Assembly: GCF_900451195.1 (NCBI RefSeq)
Contig: NZ_UGHR01000001.1
Location: 558,001 to 622,000, forward strand
Reading direction: 5' to 3'
Source: Iodobacter fluviatilis
GTDB lineage: Bacteria > Pseudomonadota > Gammaproteobacteria > Burkholderiales > Chitinibacteraceae
Length of the DNA: 64,000 bases
This document shows positions 26,506 to 36,315 of this stretch, one piece after another. Position 1 is the stretch's first letter, and every line of letters starts with the position of its first letter. A program made the translations under genes and the position numbers. Under the pieces are notes generated by a model. That model saw only the letters and a program-made list of their open reading frames with translations. It was not told the DNA's origin and did no database searches.

Positions 26506-27645
26506 TCAATTTGCAATAAAAAACTCAAACGGCACCAGTAGTTCCAGCTCATCTGGCCGATCGGCGGGGATGCGGGGTAGGGGGGCTGCTCGGTTGAGGG
26601 CTTCCATGGCGGCTTTGTCGAGTGCGGGCACGCCGGAGCTGCGCTCTAGTTTGGCACTGAGCACTTGGCCTTCTCGATTAATCATCATTCGCAAATAAGC
26701 CACGCCTTCGTCGCCTCGCATACGGGCGGCGGTGGGGTAGCGGCGAAAGCGCTCTAGGCGGGCCAGCACTTTGCCTTCCCAGCTATTGCTGCCCCCGCTG
26801 GCCTGTTGATTAGAGGCCGGTGGTGCGGGCGGGGCGGCGGCGATGGCTGCTGTTTTATTTAGCGGGCCTGTTTCTTTGCTGGCCGAAGTTTCCGTGGTTT
26901 TGGGCTGAGCGGCGGCGGCAAGCGGCGATTCAGCCTGTGTTTTGCTCACAATACTGGGTTGTGGCTGGGTTTGTGGCGTGGGTTTGCTGTCTTTTGGGGC
27001 AGGCGCCGGGGCTTGTTTCGCAGCGGCTTTGCTGACCTTTCTGGCTTCGTGTTGCTCAAGCGGAACAGCAGGCGCAGGTGCTGTGGCTTCTAAAAGCGTT
27101 ACTTCTATTTGCTCACTTTCATGCTGCGGACGAGGGGGCGTGCTGGTCCAGTTGCTGACAAAATAGCTGAGCAGGCCAAGGTGTAATAAGAAGCTGATGG
27201 CCAAGCTGCGCCTGATTCCTGATGTGGGTTTTGCAGGGCAGCCAGCAGGGCTGCCCGCCTCTTCAATGGTTGAGGGGCGGCGGATCAGATAAATAGCCAC
27301 GATCAGCTCGCAAACTGCCACGCCCGCCACCACCCACCTTGGGGCGGGGGTGAGGGCGAGGATGATCAGCCCCAGCATCATGCCTAGGCAGGCTGATATT
27401 TTGGCGCTTTTGGGCACAAGGCGGTTGGCCCGCCAAGCGCGCAGAGAGGCACCAAAACGCGGATGCTGCAGCAGCCATTGCTCAAACTTAGGCGACGATT
27501 TGCTAAAACAAGCCAGCGCCATCAGTAAAAAAACCGTGGTGGGCATCACGGGCAGCATCGCGCCGATAATGCCGAGCACCACCATTAGGCACCCCAGAAT
27601 GGTGTAACCCCAGCGTAATGGTGCGTGCAGTCCGCCTTGATGCAT
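26506..27645 (-). CDS. Fusion of YbaN-like (DUF454) membrane domain and TonB energy-transducing protein
   Basis: Residues about 8-125 match the inner-membrane YbaN/DUF454 family (GIIGAMLPVMPTTVFLLMALACF, SSPKFEQWLLQHPRFGASLRAW). A second part starts with a TonB-type signal anchor (about 145-165, RRSLAISFLLHLGLLSYFV). A ~110-residue Pro/Ala/Lys-rich periplasmic spacer follows, then a TonB C-terminal domain (YPTAARMRGDEGVAYLRMMINREGQVLSAKLERSSGVPALDKAAMEA). It should carry proton-motive energy from ExbB/ExbD to outer-membrane receptors; exbBD are not in the window. Its ATG overlaps the stop of the heme oxygenase gene (TAATG), which predicts translational coupling. The fusion is unusual, and 379 residues fits the sum of both parts. 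Confidence 0.9.
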   Translation of the reverse strand: MHQGGLHAPLRWGYTILGCLMVVLGIIGAMLPVMPTTVFLLMALACFSKSSPKFEQWLLQHPRFGASLRAWRANRLVPKSAKISACLGMMLGLIILALTPAPRWVVAGVAVCELIVAIYLIRRPSTIEEAGSPAGCPAKPTSGIRRSLAISFLLHLGLLSYFVSNWTSTPPRPQHESEQIEVTLLEATAPAPAVPLEQHEARKVSKAAAKQAPAPAPKDSKPTPQTQPQPSIVSKTQAESPLAAAAQPKTTETSASKETGPLNKTAAIAAAPPAPPASNQQASGGSNSWEGKVLARLERFRRYPTAARMRGDEGVAYLRMMINREGQVLSAKLERSSGVPALDKAAMEALNRAAPLPRIPADRPDELELLVPFEFFIAN

Positions 27646-28226
27646 TAATACACCTGATCCAAATGATTATTCATGCGTGTGAAAGCGGCTTTGGCTCCGG
27701 CCACCATACGCGCTTCTTCTTCCTCTGAGAGTAGTACACCATCAAGCACCGCAGTAAATTCGCGCCAGTTTTTAGCGCGGCCTTCTGGTGCGCCTGCCAG
27801 ATGGCGGGCTCCAAATGTTTCGGACATCCCGAGCGCACCGGCCATTTTTAATAAAATCGCCGCGCCGAGTTTAGAGCCTTCGGTGACATACATCCAGCCC
27901 AAAGCAGTGGGAATATCTTGCTTATGCGCAAGCGTTGGCAAAGTATCGTGCGCTGGCAGTGCGCGTTTCAGATCGCTGATATCTGCCGCGATGCGGTCAT
28001 AGCGGCGGCGCTCGGCCAGATCCGGGAAAAGGGCAGCCAGATCCGGGTTGTCGTAAAGGGGATCGCAATCTCTTAAAAAGCCGTACTGGGCAATCAGAAA
28101 ACGTGCGTAGTTGTCTTCGCTGGCAAAAGGCTTATTGGCCATGATGCGCTTATCCAGCTGATCGTGTGTGTCTGTGGTTAAGGCTTTAAGTTGTTGAGTA
28201 CGGCTCAGTTCGGCTACAGCATTCAT
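27645..28226 (-). CDS. hemO: Heme oxygenase (biliverdin-producing, HemO/PigA type)
   Basis: A 193-residue cytoplasmic enzyme that opens the heme ring, releasing iron, CO and biliverdin. The proximal heme ligand is H21 in the TDTHDQLDKRI segment, and the distal helix motif GWMYVTEGSKLGAAIL is intact. Length and motifs fit the bacterial HemO/PigA class found in Neisseria and Pseudomonas. It lies 109 bp downstream of the first heme receptor gene and is joined to the YbaN-TonB fusion by a one-base stop/start overlap. The context shows it works on heme imported by the adjacent receptors. A GC-rich hairpin upstream (28297-28324) may lower readthrough from the receptor gene. Confidence 0.94.
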   Translation of the reverse strand: MNAVAELSRTQQLKALTTDTHDQLDKRIMANKPFASEDNYARFLIAQYGFLRDCDPLYDNPDLAALFPDLAERRRYDRIAADISDLKRALPAHDTLPTLAHKQDIPTALGWMYVTEGSKLGAAILLKMAGALGMSETFGARHLAGAPEGRAKNWREFTAVLDGVLLSEEEEARMVAGAKAAFTRMNNHLDQVY

Positions 28227-28296
28227 AGTGGTGTATTTGCTCAGGTAATAAAAAACGGGGTTAAAAAAATCTATTTTGGGAAAAACGGTGCTGACG

Positions 28297-28324
28297 CGTG
28301 CGGCTAGGGCTTTGCCCGCCGCAC
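28297..28324 (-). terminator. Possible attenuator hairpin between heme receptor and heme oxygenase genes
   Basis: Perfect 8-bp arms CGTGCGGC / GCCGCACG around a 12-base loop, directly after the receptor stop on the minus strand. The T-run on that strand comes 10 bases later, so termination would be partial at best. Confidence 0.45.
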
Positions 28325-28335
28325 GGGCATGCTTG

Positions 28336-31242
28336 TTAAAACTTCATTCCCAAAGACATCCTTACTGTGCGGCCCGGGCCCGGCATCAGGCTGAGCGAGA
28401 GCGGATCAAGGTAGTAACGATCGGTGGTGTTATCGATGGTCATATCGACTTGGGTATCGGCGTTGATTTTGTAGCTGGCAAATAGATCCACTAGGCTGTA
28501 GGGCAGGGTTTTAACCTGCACTGCGGTGCCGCTGGAATGCTGCCAAGTTGCATCTGGGTCTGAGGTATTTAAAGGGCCACTGACATAACTAGCACGCAAA
28601 CCCATCGTGAGTTTCTGGTCGAGTAAACGTGTGCCAAAGGTGGCATTGCTGCTGATTTTTGGCGGAATCATATTGCTGACATAAGATGAGGTGAAGCCAA
28701 CTGGCGAGCAGTCAGGCGTTGCACTCATATTGGATGTGTATTGGGCCTTGGAGCGTAAATAGCCCGCCATTTTTGAATCGCAAATCATGGCTTTATGGTT
28801 GAGCGTGGTGGCTAATTCAGCAAAGAAATCACCCCTGTCGTATGACGATTGCAGCTCAAAGCCAGAAACGCTATAGCTGTCGATATTGGCCATAGAGAAA
28901 TTCTGCTCCCAAGCTTTTTTGCCGGAAATCTGGATGCGGGTGATGTATTTATCCGTGGTGTTATTAAAGTAAGCCACTTTCAGGCGCAACTTATCTTCTG
29001 CGCTAAATACACCATCTTTAATAAAGCTAATCCCTGTTTCCCAGTTTTTGCTGTGCTCAGGCTCGAGCGGCGAAGAGAATGTCGCCGAGAAGCCAACGGT
29101 AGATTCATACAGGCTAGGCATGCGCAGGCCTTCGGTGTAGCGCAGATAGCTGCTGATGTTGTCGCTCAGTTTAAAAGTCAGGCCAAATGCAGGCGCAAAG
29201 CCGCTGCCTTCACGCTCTATCGGTGCGCTGCGGCTGAATGCGCCGGGAATCTCGTTGTGAAAAACCATATCGTCGACAGTGGATTCGTGCACCTGGCTGC
29301 GACTGATTTCTACCGGGTCTTCGTCTTTGTCATGCTCCAGCACAATCGTGCTGGCTTTAAGTGGATTTGTTGCATCACTAAACTGGCCGTTCTGATCCTG
29401 ATGCCATAAAACTGTACCAATCTGATTGCTCTGGTCGTCGTACAAGTACATCCGTTTCCAGCCCAGTGGTTCTTCAAGTTGGGTGGCCGTGGTATTTCTG
29501 TCCTTGCTGCGATAGCGCAAATAGCGGCCACCGGCTTCTACGGTCAGCCAGTCTGAGGGCTGCCACAGCATATTCAGAAAGGCGCTTTCTTCATGACGCG
29601 TGCCGCTGCGTAAGTTGCGGTTATGATTGATATCATCCATATCGATCTTTACACGGTCGGAAGGGGCGATATCTTCTTTTTGCAGCGAAAAGCCATAGTT
29701 CAGGCTGAAAGCACCGTAGGCACTATCAAAGCGCGAGGTATTGCTTAAATCTGCGCCATAGCGCTGCGATTGGTTTTTCGCCAGATAGAGTGTTTCTACA
29801 CATTGCTCGCATTCGTGTTCCCAGCTGGTGGGCTTGCCTTCGTGCGGGTTGCGGAAAACATCGCCATTGCGGGCGGCGCTTTCCATATCGGTGTGCCACA
29901 GATTGGCTTTTAGATTAATCAGCGGATTATCAGCAGGCTGATATTTATAGCGGGCCGTCCAGGCATCGGTGCTGACTTCGCTTGGCTTCCATTGCTTGAT
30001 AATGCCGGTGCTATTACGCAAAATTTGCGAAGGCATGATTTCGCCATAAGCACTTTTAAAGTAGCGGTAGCTCAGCTCTAAGGCCTGATCATTGCTCAGG
30101 TTTAGGGTGGTTTTTAACAGGGCAGAATCGGTGGTATTTGAGGTATTTAAAACCTCGTCTCCAGCATGATAGAAGCGGGTGATGCCATCATCATCGCCAT
30201 TTTCATCGATATTCTGGTAGCTGCTGAAGCCATTTTTACCTGCAAAATAATTGCCGGTACGGCGATGGCTGATGGCGGCAATCAGATCAAAATCATCCTG
30301 ACGTGTTGCATAGGCAAGGCTCAGAAAACCGCTGCGCGGGTCTAGGATATTGTTGCGGTCTGTGCGCGGCGTGGTTTCAAAATGAGTGGGGGCTTCTTTG
30401 CTATTGTCCTGTAGGCCCGTGCGGATTCTGAAACCGCTACGCTCACCCGGCTTTAAAATATCTTCAGTACGCAATGTTTGCATGCTGACTAGGCCGCCAA
30501 TCGCGCCTGCGCCTTCAGCGCCCATGCTTGGGCCTTTGGCGATATTGATTTCGCTGATCAGCTCAGGATCGATATAACTGCGATCGGCAACTCCAGCGTA
30601 GCCTCGGTAAACGGTAGAGGATTGCAGGCTGCCATCAATCAGTACGGGCACACGGCCCTGGCCCTGCATGCCACGGATATTGACATCCACTGCGCCGCTA
30701 TTGCGTGCATCGCCTACAACCACACCCGGTGTGCCTTTTAAAATATCGGCAGGGGATGTGCCACGGAAGCGATCAATGTTTTCCCGGCTGATATGGGCGG
30801 AAGAGCCCGGCTTAATATAGGGGCGGTCATGGGCTTCTATCTGCTCGTCGCTTAAAAACGCCGCTGCCGCGCCACTGACTTTAACCGCGCCAATGGCAAC
30901 GGCCTTATCAGCTTGCGGCTCCTGCTTTAAAACAATGGTGCCATCGCTGTTTATTTCTGCACGCAAACCGCTGCCGCTCAGTAGTTGGCGTAGCGCATCA
31001 CGCAGGCTGTAGTTGCCTTTAAGTGCCGTGCTTTGTCGCCCTGCGGTGAGCCTAGCATCCACGAGCAGCACCATGCCCGACTGGCGGGCCAGCTCGCCTA
31101 ATGCGCTGCTCAGGGGCTGGGAGCTGATATTCAATTCAAACGCGGTGGGCTGGGCAGCAATGCCTTGTACTGGCATTGCAAATGCAAGGCTTAAGGCCAG
31201 AATTAATGGCCGGATCGCTGCGCGGCGGCAGAATGCTCTCAT
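28336..31242 (-). CDS. TonB-dependent heme receptor with STN signalling domain, HasR-like (copy 1)
   Basis: An outer-membrane receptor of about 968 residues. After the signal peptide comes an STN domain (LNISSQPLSSALGELARQSGMVLLVDARLTAG), which in transducing receptors contacts the FecR-type anti-sigma factor. The plug (FRGTSPADILKGTPGVVVGDARNSGAVDVNIRGMQGQGRVPVLIDG) resembles HasR and hemoglobin receptors, and the barrel ends in a terminal phenylalanine (SLGMKF). Conserved cysteine pairs (CEQC; CDSK with PDCSP) suggest disulfide-bonded outer loops. The start at 31242 is chosen because GAGG precedes it; this gives the same length as copy 2. It has its own Fur-box-like site. Heme oxygenase downstream supports heme as the ligand. 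Confidence 0.92.
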   Translation of the reverse strand: MRAFCRRAAIRPLILALSLAFAMPVQGIAAQPTAFELNISSQPLSSALGELARQSGMVLLVDARLTAGRQSTALKGNYSLRDALRQLLSGSGLRAEINSDGTIVLKQEPQADKAVAIGAVKVSGAAAAFLSDEQIEAHDRPYIKPGSSAHISRENIDRFRGTSPADILKGTPGVVVGDARNSGAVDVNIRGMQGQGRVPVLIDGSLQSSTVYRGYAGVADRSYIDPELISEINIAKGPSMGAEGAGAIGGLVSMQTLRTEDILKPGERSGFRIRTGLQDNSKEAPTHFETTPRTDRNNILDPRSGFLSLAYATRQDDFDLIAAISHRRTGNYFAGKNGFSSYQNIDENGDDDGITRFYHAGDEVLNTSNTTDSALLKTTLNLSNDQALELSYRYFKSAYGEIMPSQILRNSTGIIKQWKPSEVSTDAWTARYKYQPADNPLINLKANLWHTDMESAARNGDVFRNPHEGKPTSWEHECEQCVETLYLAKNQSQRYGADLSNTSRFDSAYGAFSLNYGFSLQKEDIAPSDRVKIDMDDINHNRNLRSGTRHEESAFLNMLWQPSDWLTVEAGGRYLRYRSKDRNTTATQLEEPLGWKRMYLYDDQSNQIGTVLWHQDQNGQFSDATNPLKASTIVLEHDKDEDPVEISRSQVHESTVDDMVFHNEIPGAFSRSAPIEREGSGFAPAFGLTFKLSDNISSYLRYTEGLRMPSLYESTVGFSATFSSPLEPEHSKNWETGISFIKDGVFSAEDKLRLKVAYFNNTTDKYITRIQISGKKAWEQNFSMANIDSYSVSGFELQSSYDRGDFFAELATTLNHKAMICDSKMAGYLRSKAQYTSNMSATPDCSPVGFTSSYVSNMIPPKISSNATFGTRLLDQKLTMGLRASYVSGPLNTSDPDATWQHSSGTAVQVKTLPYSLVDLFASYKINADTQVDMTIDNTTDRYYLDPLSLSLMPGPGRTVRMSLGMKF

Positions 31243-31265
31243 GGGATTAGGCCTCATTTGGTAGT

Positions 31266-31284
31266 GATTTTAAGAATCATTACC
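31266..31284 (-). promoter_or_regulatory. Fur-box-like operator upstream of receptor copy 1
   Basis: On the minus strand it reads GGTAATGATTCTTAAAATC, close to the Fur consensus GATAATGATAATCATTATC, about 25 bp before the start codon. A similar core (AATGATT) lies upstream of receptor copy 2 and the sigma-factor gene. Confidence 0.7.
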
Positions 31285-31427
31285 AAGTAAACGAATGAGG
31301 CTGATAAACCCTGACGTTGAAATGAAAATATTTTTTTAGCGGGCACGCGGATACGTACTGGCCCGTGTAAATAAGGACAGCTCTATGAAGGAGTGCCCTT
31401 ATTTTGTTTAAGTTAAGAGGTATATTT

Positions 31428-34334
31428 TCAGAATTTAACGGCAAAAGACATCCGCACAGTACGCCCAGGCCCTGGCATCAGGCTGAGGGTGAGCGGGTCG
31501 AGGTAGTAGCGGTCAGTGGCGTTATCCACCGTCATATCTACGCGGGTATCGGCATTGATTTTGTAGCTGGCAAACAGATCCACCAAGGTGTAGGGCAGGG
31601 TTTTAATCTGCACTGATGTACCGGTGTAATTGGTCCAGATTTTGTCTTCAGTCACATTGAGCGGGCCACTGACATAGCTGGCGCGCAGGCCAAGCGTGAG
31701 CTTCTGATCCAAGAGGCGTGAACCAAAAGTACCATTTGCCATGAGTTTGGGCGGAATCATATTGCTGACATAAGACGTATTGAAGCCAACGGATGAGCAG
31801 TCAGGTGTTTCTCTGAATTCTGGCCAGTTTTCTCCTTTTTTCCGGTAATAGTCTGCCACTTTGGCATCGCAAATCATGCTCTTTTGATTCAGGGTGGCTG
31901 CTAACTCAGTAAAGAAATCACCTCGGTCATAGGAAGACTGGAATTCAAAGCCAGAGATGCTGTAGCTATCCATGTTAGCCATGGTGAAATTTTGCATCCC
32001 TGATTCGCCATTAAATTGGCTGCGGGTGATGTAGTTTTCGGTGTTGTTATTGAAATAGGCCACTTTAAAGCGCAGCTTATCTTCTGCTTTAAATGCGCCA
32101 TCTTTTACAAAGCTAATACCGGCTTCCCAGTTTTTGCTGTGTTCAGGCTCTAGCGGCGAGGAGTAGCGTGCTGAAAATCCAACGGTGGATTCAAACATGC
32201 TGGGCATGCGCAGACCTTCGGTGTAGCGCAGATAAGTGCTGGTGGTATCGGTCAGCTTAAAGGTGGCACTGAATGCCGGGGCAAAACCGCCTCCGGAGCG
32301 TTCAATCGGTGCTGTACGGGTAAAGGCGCCTGGAATTTTGTCGTAATTCACAAGGCCGGTCGTGTCCCAATAGTCAACCTTGCTCAGATCGATTGGTTCG
32401 CCTTTTTCACCTTCGTTTTTAGGTATCAGGGTGCCCTTACCATTTTTTAATGGATTGGTCGCATCAGTAAACTCGCCATTCTCATCCTGACGCCAGATGG
32501 TGTAGCCAATTTCATTACCCTCTGCGTCCCACATATTAATATGTTGCCAGCCTGTTTTTTCCCGTATAGGGGAGGAAATCACATTGCGGTCTTTGCTGTT
32601 GTAATGGATATATCGCCCACCCGCTTCCAGTAAGAGGCGGTCGCTGGCCTGCCATTGCATATTTAAAAAAGCGCTTTGTTCATTGCGGATACCGCTGCGC
32701 AGCGTGTTGTTTTTATCGAAGTCTTCCTGAGTTTTTTTAACGCTATCGGCTGGGGCGATATCTTCTTTTTGTAAAGAAATGCCATAGTTCAATTGCACCG
32801 GCCCAAGGGACGTATCAAAGCGCGAAGTGTTGCTCAGATCCGCGCCATAGCGCTGGGCCTGGTTTTTAGCCAGATACACTACATCTACGCAAGCCTCACA
32901 ATCACCATCACCAGGGTGTGGCTTGCCTTCTAGCGGGTTACTAAATACATCGCCATTGCGGGCGGCGGTTTGCATATCGGTGTACCACAGCCCCGCTTTC
33001 AGATTGACCAGCGGGTTATCAGCAGGGGCGTATTTATAACGGGCCGTCCATGCCTCGCTGCTGACTTCGCTTGCTTTAAAATCATGTAACACATTCGAGT
33101 CGCTGCGCCAGATTTGCGAGGGCATAATCTCGCCATAATTGCTCTTGTAATAGCGATAGCCCAGCTCTAAGGCTTGATCCTCGCTAAGACGGTAGGTCCC
33201 TTTGAGCAGGGCGGAGTTGCTGATATTGGAGGTGTTGAATACCTCATCCCCGGCGTTGTAAAACTGAGTTAGGCCTTCGTCTTTTCCCCACTCATTTATG
33301 TTCTGATAGCTGGTGTAGCCGTTTTTACCCGAGTAATAGTTACCGCTCTGGCGGTGGCTGATGGCTGCGACTAGATCGAAGTCATCTTCTTTCAGGGCAT
33401 AGGCCAAGCTGATAAAACCATCACGCGGGTCCAGAATGCTGTTGCGATTGCTTCTTGGTGTGGCCTCATATTCATGACGCGCTTCCACACTATTGCTTTG
33501 TAAGCCGGTGCGCAGTCTGAAACCGCTGCGCTCGCCCGGCTTTAACACATCTTCAGGTTTTAGCGTGCTCATGCTTACTAAACCCCCAATCGCCCCCGTG
33601 CCTTCTGCGCCAAGGCTTGGGCCTTTGGTGATATTGATTTCGCTGATCATTTCCGGATCAATATAGCTGCGGTCTGCCACCCCAGAATAGCCACGATAAA
33701 TGGTGGTGGTTTGCAAGCTGCCATCAATCAGCACGGGCACGCGGCCCTGGCCCTGCATGCCGCGAATATTGATATCCACTGCGCCGCTATTACGCGCATC
33801 GCCCACCACCACGCCGGGTGTGCCTTTGAAAATATCGGCAGGAGAAGTCCCACGGAAACGGTCAATATTTTCGCGGCTGATATGGGCGGAAGAGCCTGGC
33901 TTGAGATAGGGCCGGTCACTGGCTTCAATCTGCTCATCGTTTAAAAATCCTGCGGTCTCACCACTCACACGAACGGCCCCAATGCTCACCGTATTGCCGG
34001 TGGTGACAGGTACAGCTTTGATAATTATGGTGTCTTTGCCCTGAATATCGGCCCGTAAACCGCTGCCATTGAGTAATTGACGCAGCGCATCCCGCAGACT
34101 GTAGCTGCCTTTTAAGTCAGGGCTTTGGCGGCCCACGGTCAGCTTGGCATCGGCCAGCAATACCATGCCTGTCTGGCGGGCTAGCTCGTTAAGGGCGCTG
34201 CTCAGCGGCTGGGATGTGATATTTAATTCAATTGGGGCAGCTTGGGCTGCATAGCTGGCAGCAGGTGCTGTAAAGGCGAGGCTTAAGGCCAGTATCAAAG
34301 GGCGGATTGCCATGCGGCGGCTGGATGTTTGCAT
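31428..34334 (-). CDS. TonB-dependent heme receptor with STN signalling domain, HasR-like (copy 2)
   Basis: A paralogue of the next gene with the same layout and length (about 968 residues): signal peptide, STN domain (LNITSQPLSSALNELARQTGMVLLADAKLTVG), HasR-like plug and beta-barrel ending in F (FAVKF). The plug is almost identical to copy 1, while extracellular loops diverge, for example CEAC with an altered loop at the position of CEQC. This pattern suggests gene duplication followed by ligand or antigenic diversification. The start at 34334 is preferred because an upstream in-frame ATG at 34379 falls inside the Fur-box-like site. The 93-bp tail to the next receptor's regulatory region shows each has separate control. 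Confidence 0.92.
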   Translation of the reverse strand: MQTSSRRMAIRPLILALSLAFTAPAASYAAQAAPIELNITSQPLSSALNELARQTGMVLLADAKLTVGRQSPDLKGSYSLRDALRQLLNGSGLRADIQGKDTIIIKAVPVTTGNTVSIGAVRVSGETAGFLNDEQIEASDRPYLKPGSSAHISRENIDRFRGTSPADIFKGTPGVVVGDARNSGAVDINIRGMQGQGRVPVLIDGSLQTTTIYRGYSGVADRSYIDPEMISEINITKGPSLGAEGTGAIGGLVSMSTLKPEDVLKPGERSGFRLRTGLQSNSVEARHEYEATPRSNRNSILDPRDGFISLAYALKEDDFDLVAAISHRQSGNYYSGKNGYTSYQNINEWGKDEGLTQFYNAGDEVFNTSNISNSALLKGTYRLSEDQALELGYRYYKSNYGEIMPSQIWRSDSNVLHDFKASEVSSEAWTARYKYAPADNPLVNLKAGLWYTDMQTAARNGDVFSNPLEGKPHPGDGDCEACVDVVYLAKNQAQRYGADLSNTSRFDTSLGPVQLNYGISLQKEDIAPADSVKKTQEDFDKNNTLRSGIRNEQSAFLNMQWQASDRLLLEAGGRYIHYNSKDRNVISSPIREKTGWQHINMWDAEGNEIGYTIWRQDENGEFTDATNPLKNGKGTLIPKNEGEKGEPIDLSKVDYWDTTGLVNYDKIPGAFTRTAPIERSGGGFAPAFSATFKLTDTTSTYLRYTEGLRMPSMFESTVGFSARYSSPLEPEHSKNWEAGISFVKDGAFKAEDKLRFKVAYFNNNTENYITRSQFNGESGMQNFTMANMDSYSISGFEFQSSYDRGDFFTELAATLNQKSMICDAKVADYYRKKGENWPEFRETPDCSSVGFNTSYVSNMIPPKLMANGTFGSRLLDQKLTLGLRASYVSGPLNVTEDKIWTNYTGTSVQIKTLPYTLVDLFASYKINADTRVDMTVDNATDRYYLDPLTLSLMPGPGRTVRMSFAVKF

Positions 34335-34360
34335 CGGGTAACACTCTCTCGCTTTAATAG

Positions 34361-34380
34361 TTTTAATAATCATTCTCAAT
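34361..34380 (-). promoter_or_regulatory. Fur-box-like operator upstream of receptor copy 2
   Basis: On the minus strand it reads ATTGAGAATGATTATTAAAA, matching the GAGAATGATTATTA type of Fur box, 27 bp before the chosen start. It implies iron repression. Confidence 0.72.
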
Positions 34381-34649
34381 TAAAACGAATGAAGCGACCT
34401 CACCCTGACGTAGCAAAAGAAAAATTTTGTATGGCCCTCAAGAGGGGCTAGTGGGGGAATGAAAGGATAGGGACCACCATTGCTTAGCATTTGATCAATT
34501 CTGTTGGCTTAATACTGACAACAAGATTTTCAACTACCCTTATGTGTGTTCTGTTTGGCTTAGCGAGTAACTGGATTTACGTTTCAGTAAAGGGGGCTGT
34601 TTGCATATGAAGTGATGCTTACTTTGAACACATAAACAGAGGCAAATTA

Positions 34650-36281
34650 ATGGATTCCCTGAATAAAATTAAAATTGGTGTGCGATTAACGCTGGCTTTT
34701 ATGGTGATGCTGGCGTTTATATTTATCCTCTTTCTGAGTGTTCGGGCCGGTTTATCCAGTATTGATCAGGCCATGCATCAAATTGTGCAGGTTGAGGCAA
34801 AAAAACAAAGCTTCACCGCTGAATTAGACCGGCATTCGCAAAATGCCGCTTTGTTATTGCTGCAAATTGTGACAACGCCCGAGCGTCTGGCTCGTGTGCC
34901 TCTCTATGCCGCGATGGATCTGGCAGGCAAGCAAGCCAGTGTTGCGTTTCAAAATTTGCAAAGTCTGCCTTGGTCTGGGGAAAGGGCTGCATCACTACAA
35001 AATTTAGTCACGCTGCGCGAAAAGTATCTTCAGGCTTTTACTGACACGGTTGATTTAATTGAGCTGGGAGATCAGGCCACGCTGGCCCAACAGTATGCCA
35101 GCCACACAGAGCCATCTTTGCATGCCTTGCTTAAAGGAACTGCTGAATTAGCCGCGATGCAGCAAACCAGCATGGCTGAAGAATTAGCTAGCGTATTGCA
35201 GCGTATGAGTGAGACGCGTTCATTACTCTGGATTTTGAGCCTGTGCGCTTTAGTGACCGGGCCCTTTTTTGCTTGGGCAGTGACGCGCAGCATTATTCGC
35301 CCGCTGGATCATGGTGTTGCAGCGATGGCGGGTATGGCCGCTGGCGATTTACGTTGCCAGCTGACCATAAATGGCCGTGATGAAACTGCCATGATGCTGA
35401 TGCAAATGCAAAAAATGCAGACTAGTCTGGCCGCTATGGTGCTGGAGCTACGCGATTCGGCGAACCAAATTTCAAGCTCCGCACAGTCGGGCCAGCAGGG
35501 CGCTACAGACGTAGCGAACGGTGTAGCCAGCCAGCAGCTGGAGATTTCCCAGATTCATCGGGTGGTAGGAGATTTTGTCACTAAACTACATTTTGCTGAA
35601 AAAACGGCCTGTTCAGCCCAGCAGCAATCTCAGCACGCGGCCAGTTTAGCAGGACGGGGCCATCAGCTGATTGAAACCGCCTCGCGGGAAATTGCTGCGA
35701 TTGCCGGAACTATTCAAAACAGTGCGGATGCCGTTGATGTTTTGCGGCAAAGGGCTAATTCGATGCGCACGATGATCAGTGCCGTCACCGAAATTGCCGA
35801 ACAAACGAATATGCTGGCTTTAAATGCGGCGATTGAGGCAGCTCGTGCCGGTGAAGCTGGCCGAGGCTTTGCCGTTGTAGCGGACGAGGTAAGAAGGCTG
35901 GCGGATCGAACCTCTGGCGCTACCCGCGAAATCTATAGTGTGATTGAAGCGATGGATCAGCAAACCAGTGAGGCTATTTTTCAAATTGACCAAGGGAGAA
36001 ATGAAATGGCGCGGGCGGTGGCAATGATCGGTGAAATTGTGGACCCCCTTACCCAATTACAGCAAGGGGCGAGCCAGGCCTCCGTGGATTTGGATCTTTT
36101 GAGTCAAAATATCTCCGAGCAAGTGGCTGAAAGCCAGGCGATTGCCAATAGTGTGGATGCAATTTCTCAATCCGCCGATAGTAATCTGCGTATTACTCAG
36201 CAAGCCAGCCAAGATAGCAGCCAGTTATTTGAAATCAGCCTGCAGTTACAAAAACAAATGCAGCGTTTTCGGCTGTCATAA
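34650..36281 (+). CDS. Methyl-accepting chemotaxis protein
   Basis: A 543-residue chemoreceptor. A transmembrane helix at about 12-32 is followed by a ~155-residue four-helix-bundle-type periplasmic sensor, a second helix at about 190-212, a HAMP domain ([21 protein letters not shown]) and the cytoplasmic signalling domain with the hairpin tip [39 protein letters not shown]. It should signal through CheA/CheW, which are not here. GAGG lies before the ATG. It sits on the plus strand between the heme receptors and their FecI/FecR regulators, so it may sense heme or iron, but this is only a positional inference. Confidence 0.94.
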   Translation: MDSLNKIKIGVRLTLAFMVMLAFIFILFLSVRAGLSSIDQAMHQIVQVEAKKQSFTAELDRHSQNAALLLLQIVTTPERLARVPLYAAMDLAGKQASVAFQNLQSLPWSGERAASLQNLVTLREKYLQAFTDTVDLIELGDQATLAQQYASHTEPSLHALLKGTAELAAMQQTSMAEELASVLQRMSETRSLLWILSLCALVTGPFFAWAVTRSIIRPLDHGVAAMAGMAAGDLRCQLTINGRDETAMMLMQMQKMQTSLAAMVLELRDSANQISSSAQSGQQGATDVANGVASQQLEISQIHRVVGDFVTKLHFAEKTACSAQQQSQHAASLAGRGHQLIETASREIAAIAGTIQNSADAVDVLRQRANSMRTMISAVTEIAEQTNMLALNAAIEAARAGEAGRGFAVVADEVRRLADRTSGATREIYSVIEAMDQQTSEAIFQIDQGRNEMARAVAMIGEIVDPLTQLQQGASQASVDLDLLSQNISEQVAESQAIANSVDAISQSADSNLRITQQASQDSSQLFEISLQLQKQMQRFRLS

Positions 36282-36315
36282 ATGGGGATCTTTAAATCAT
36301 GGTGCTCTTGCAGGC

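Noticed and set aside
28849..29409. 186-codon open frame on the plus strand inside heme receptor copy 1
   Set aside because: It lies antisense to a clear receptor gene, its translation matches no family, and it has no ribosome-binding site.
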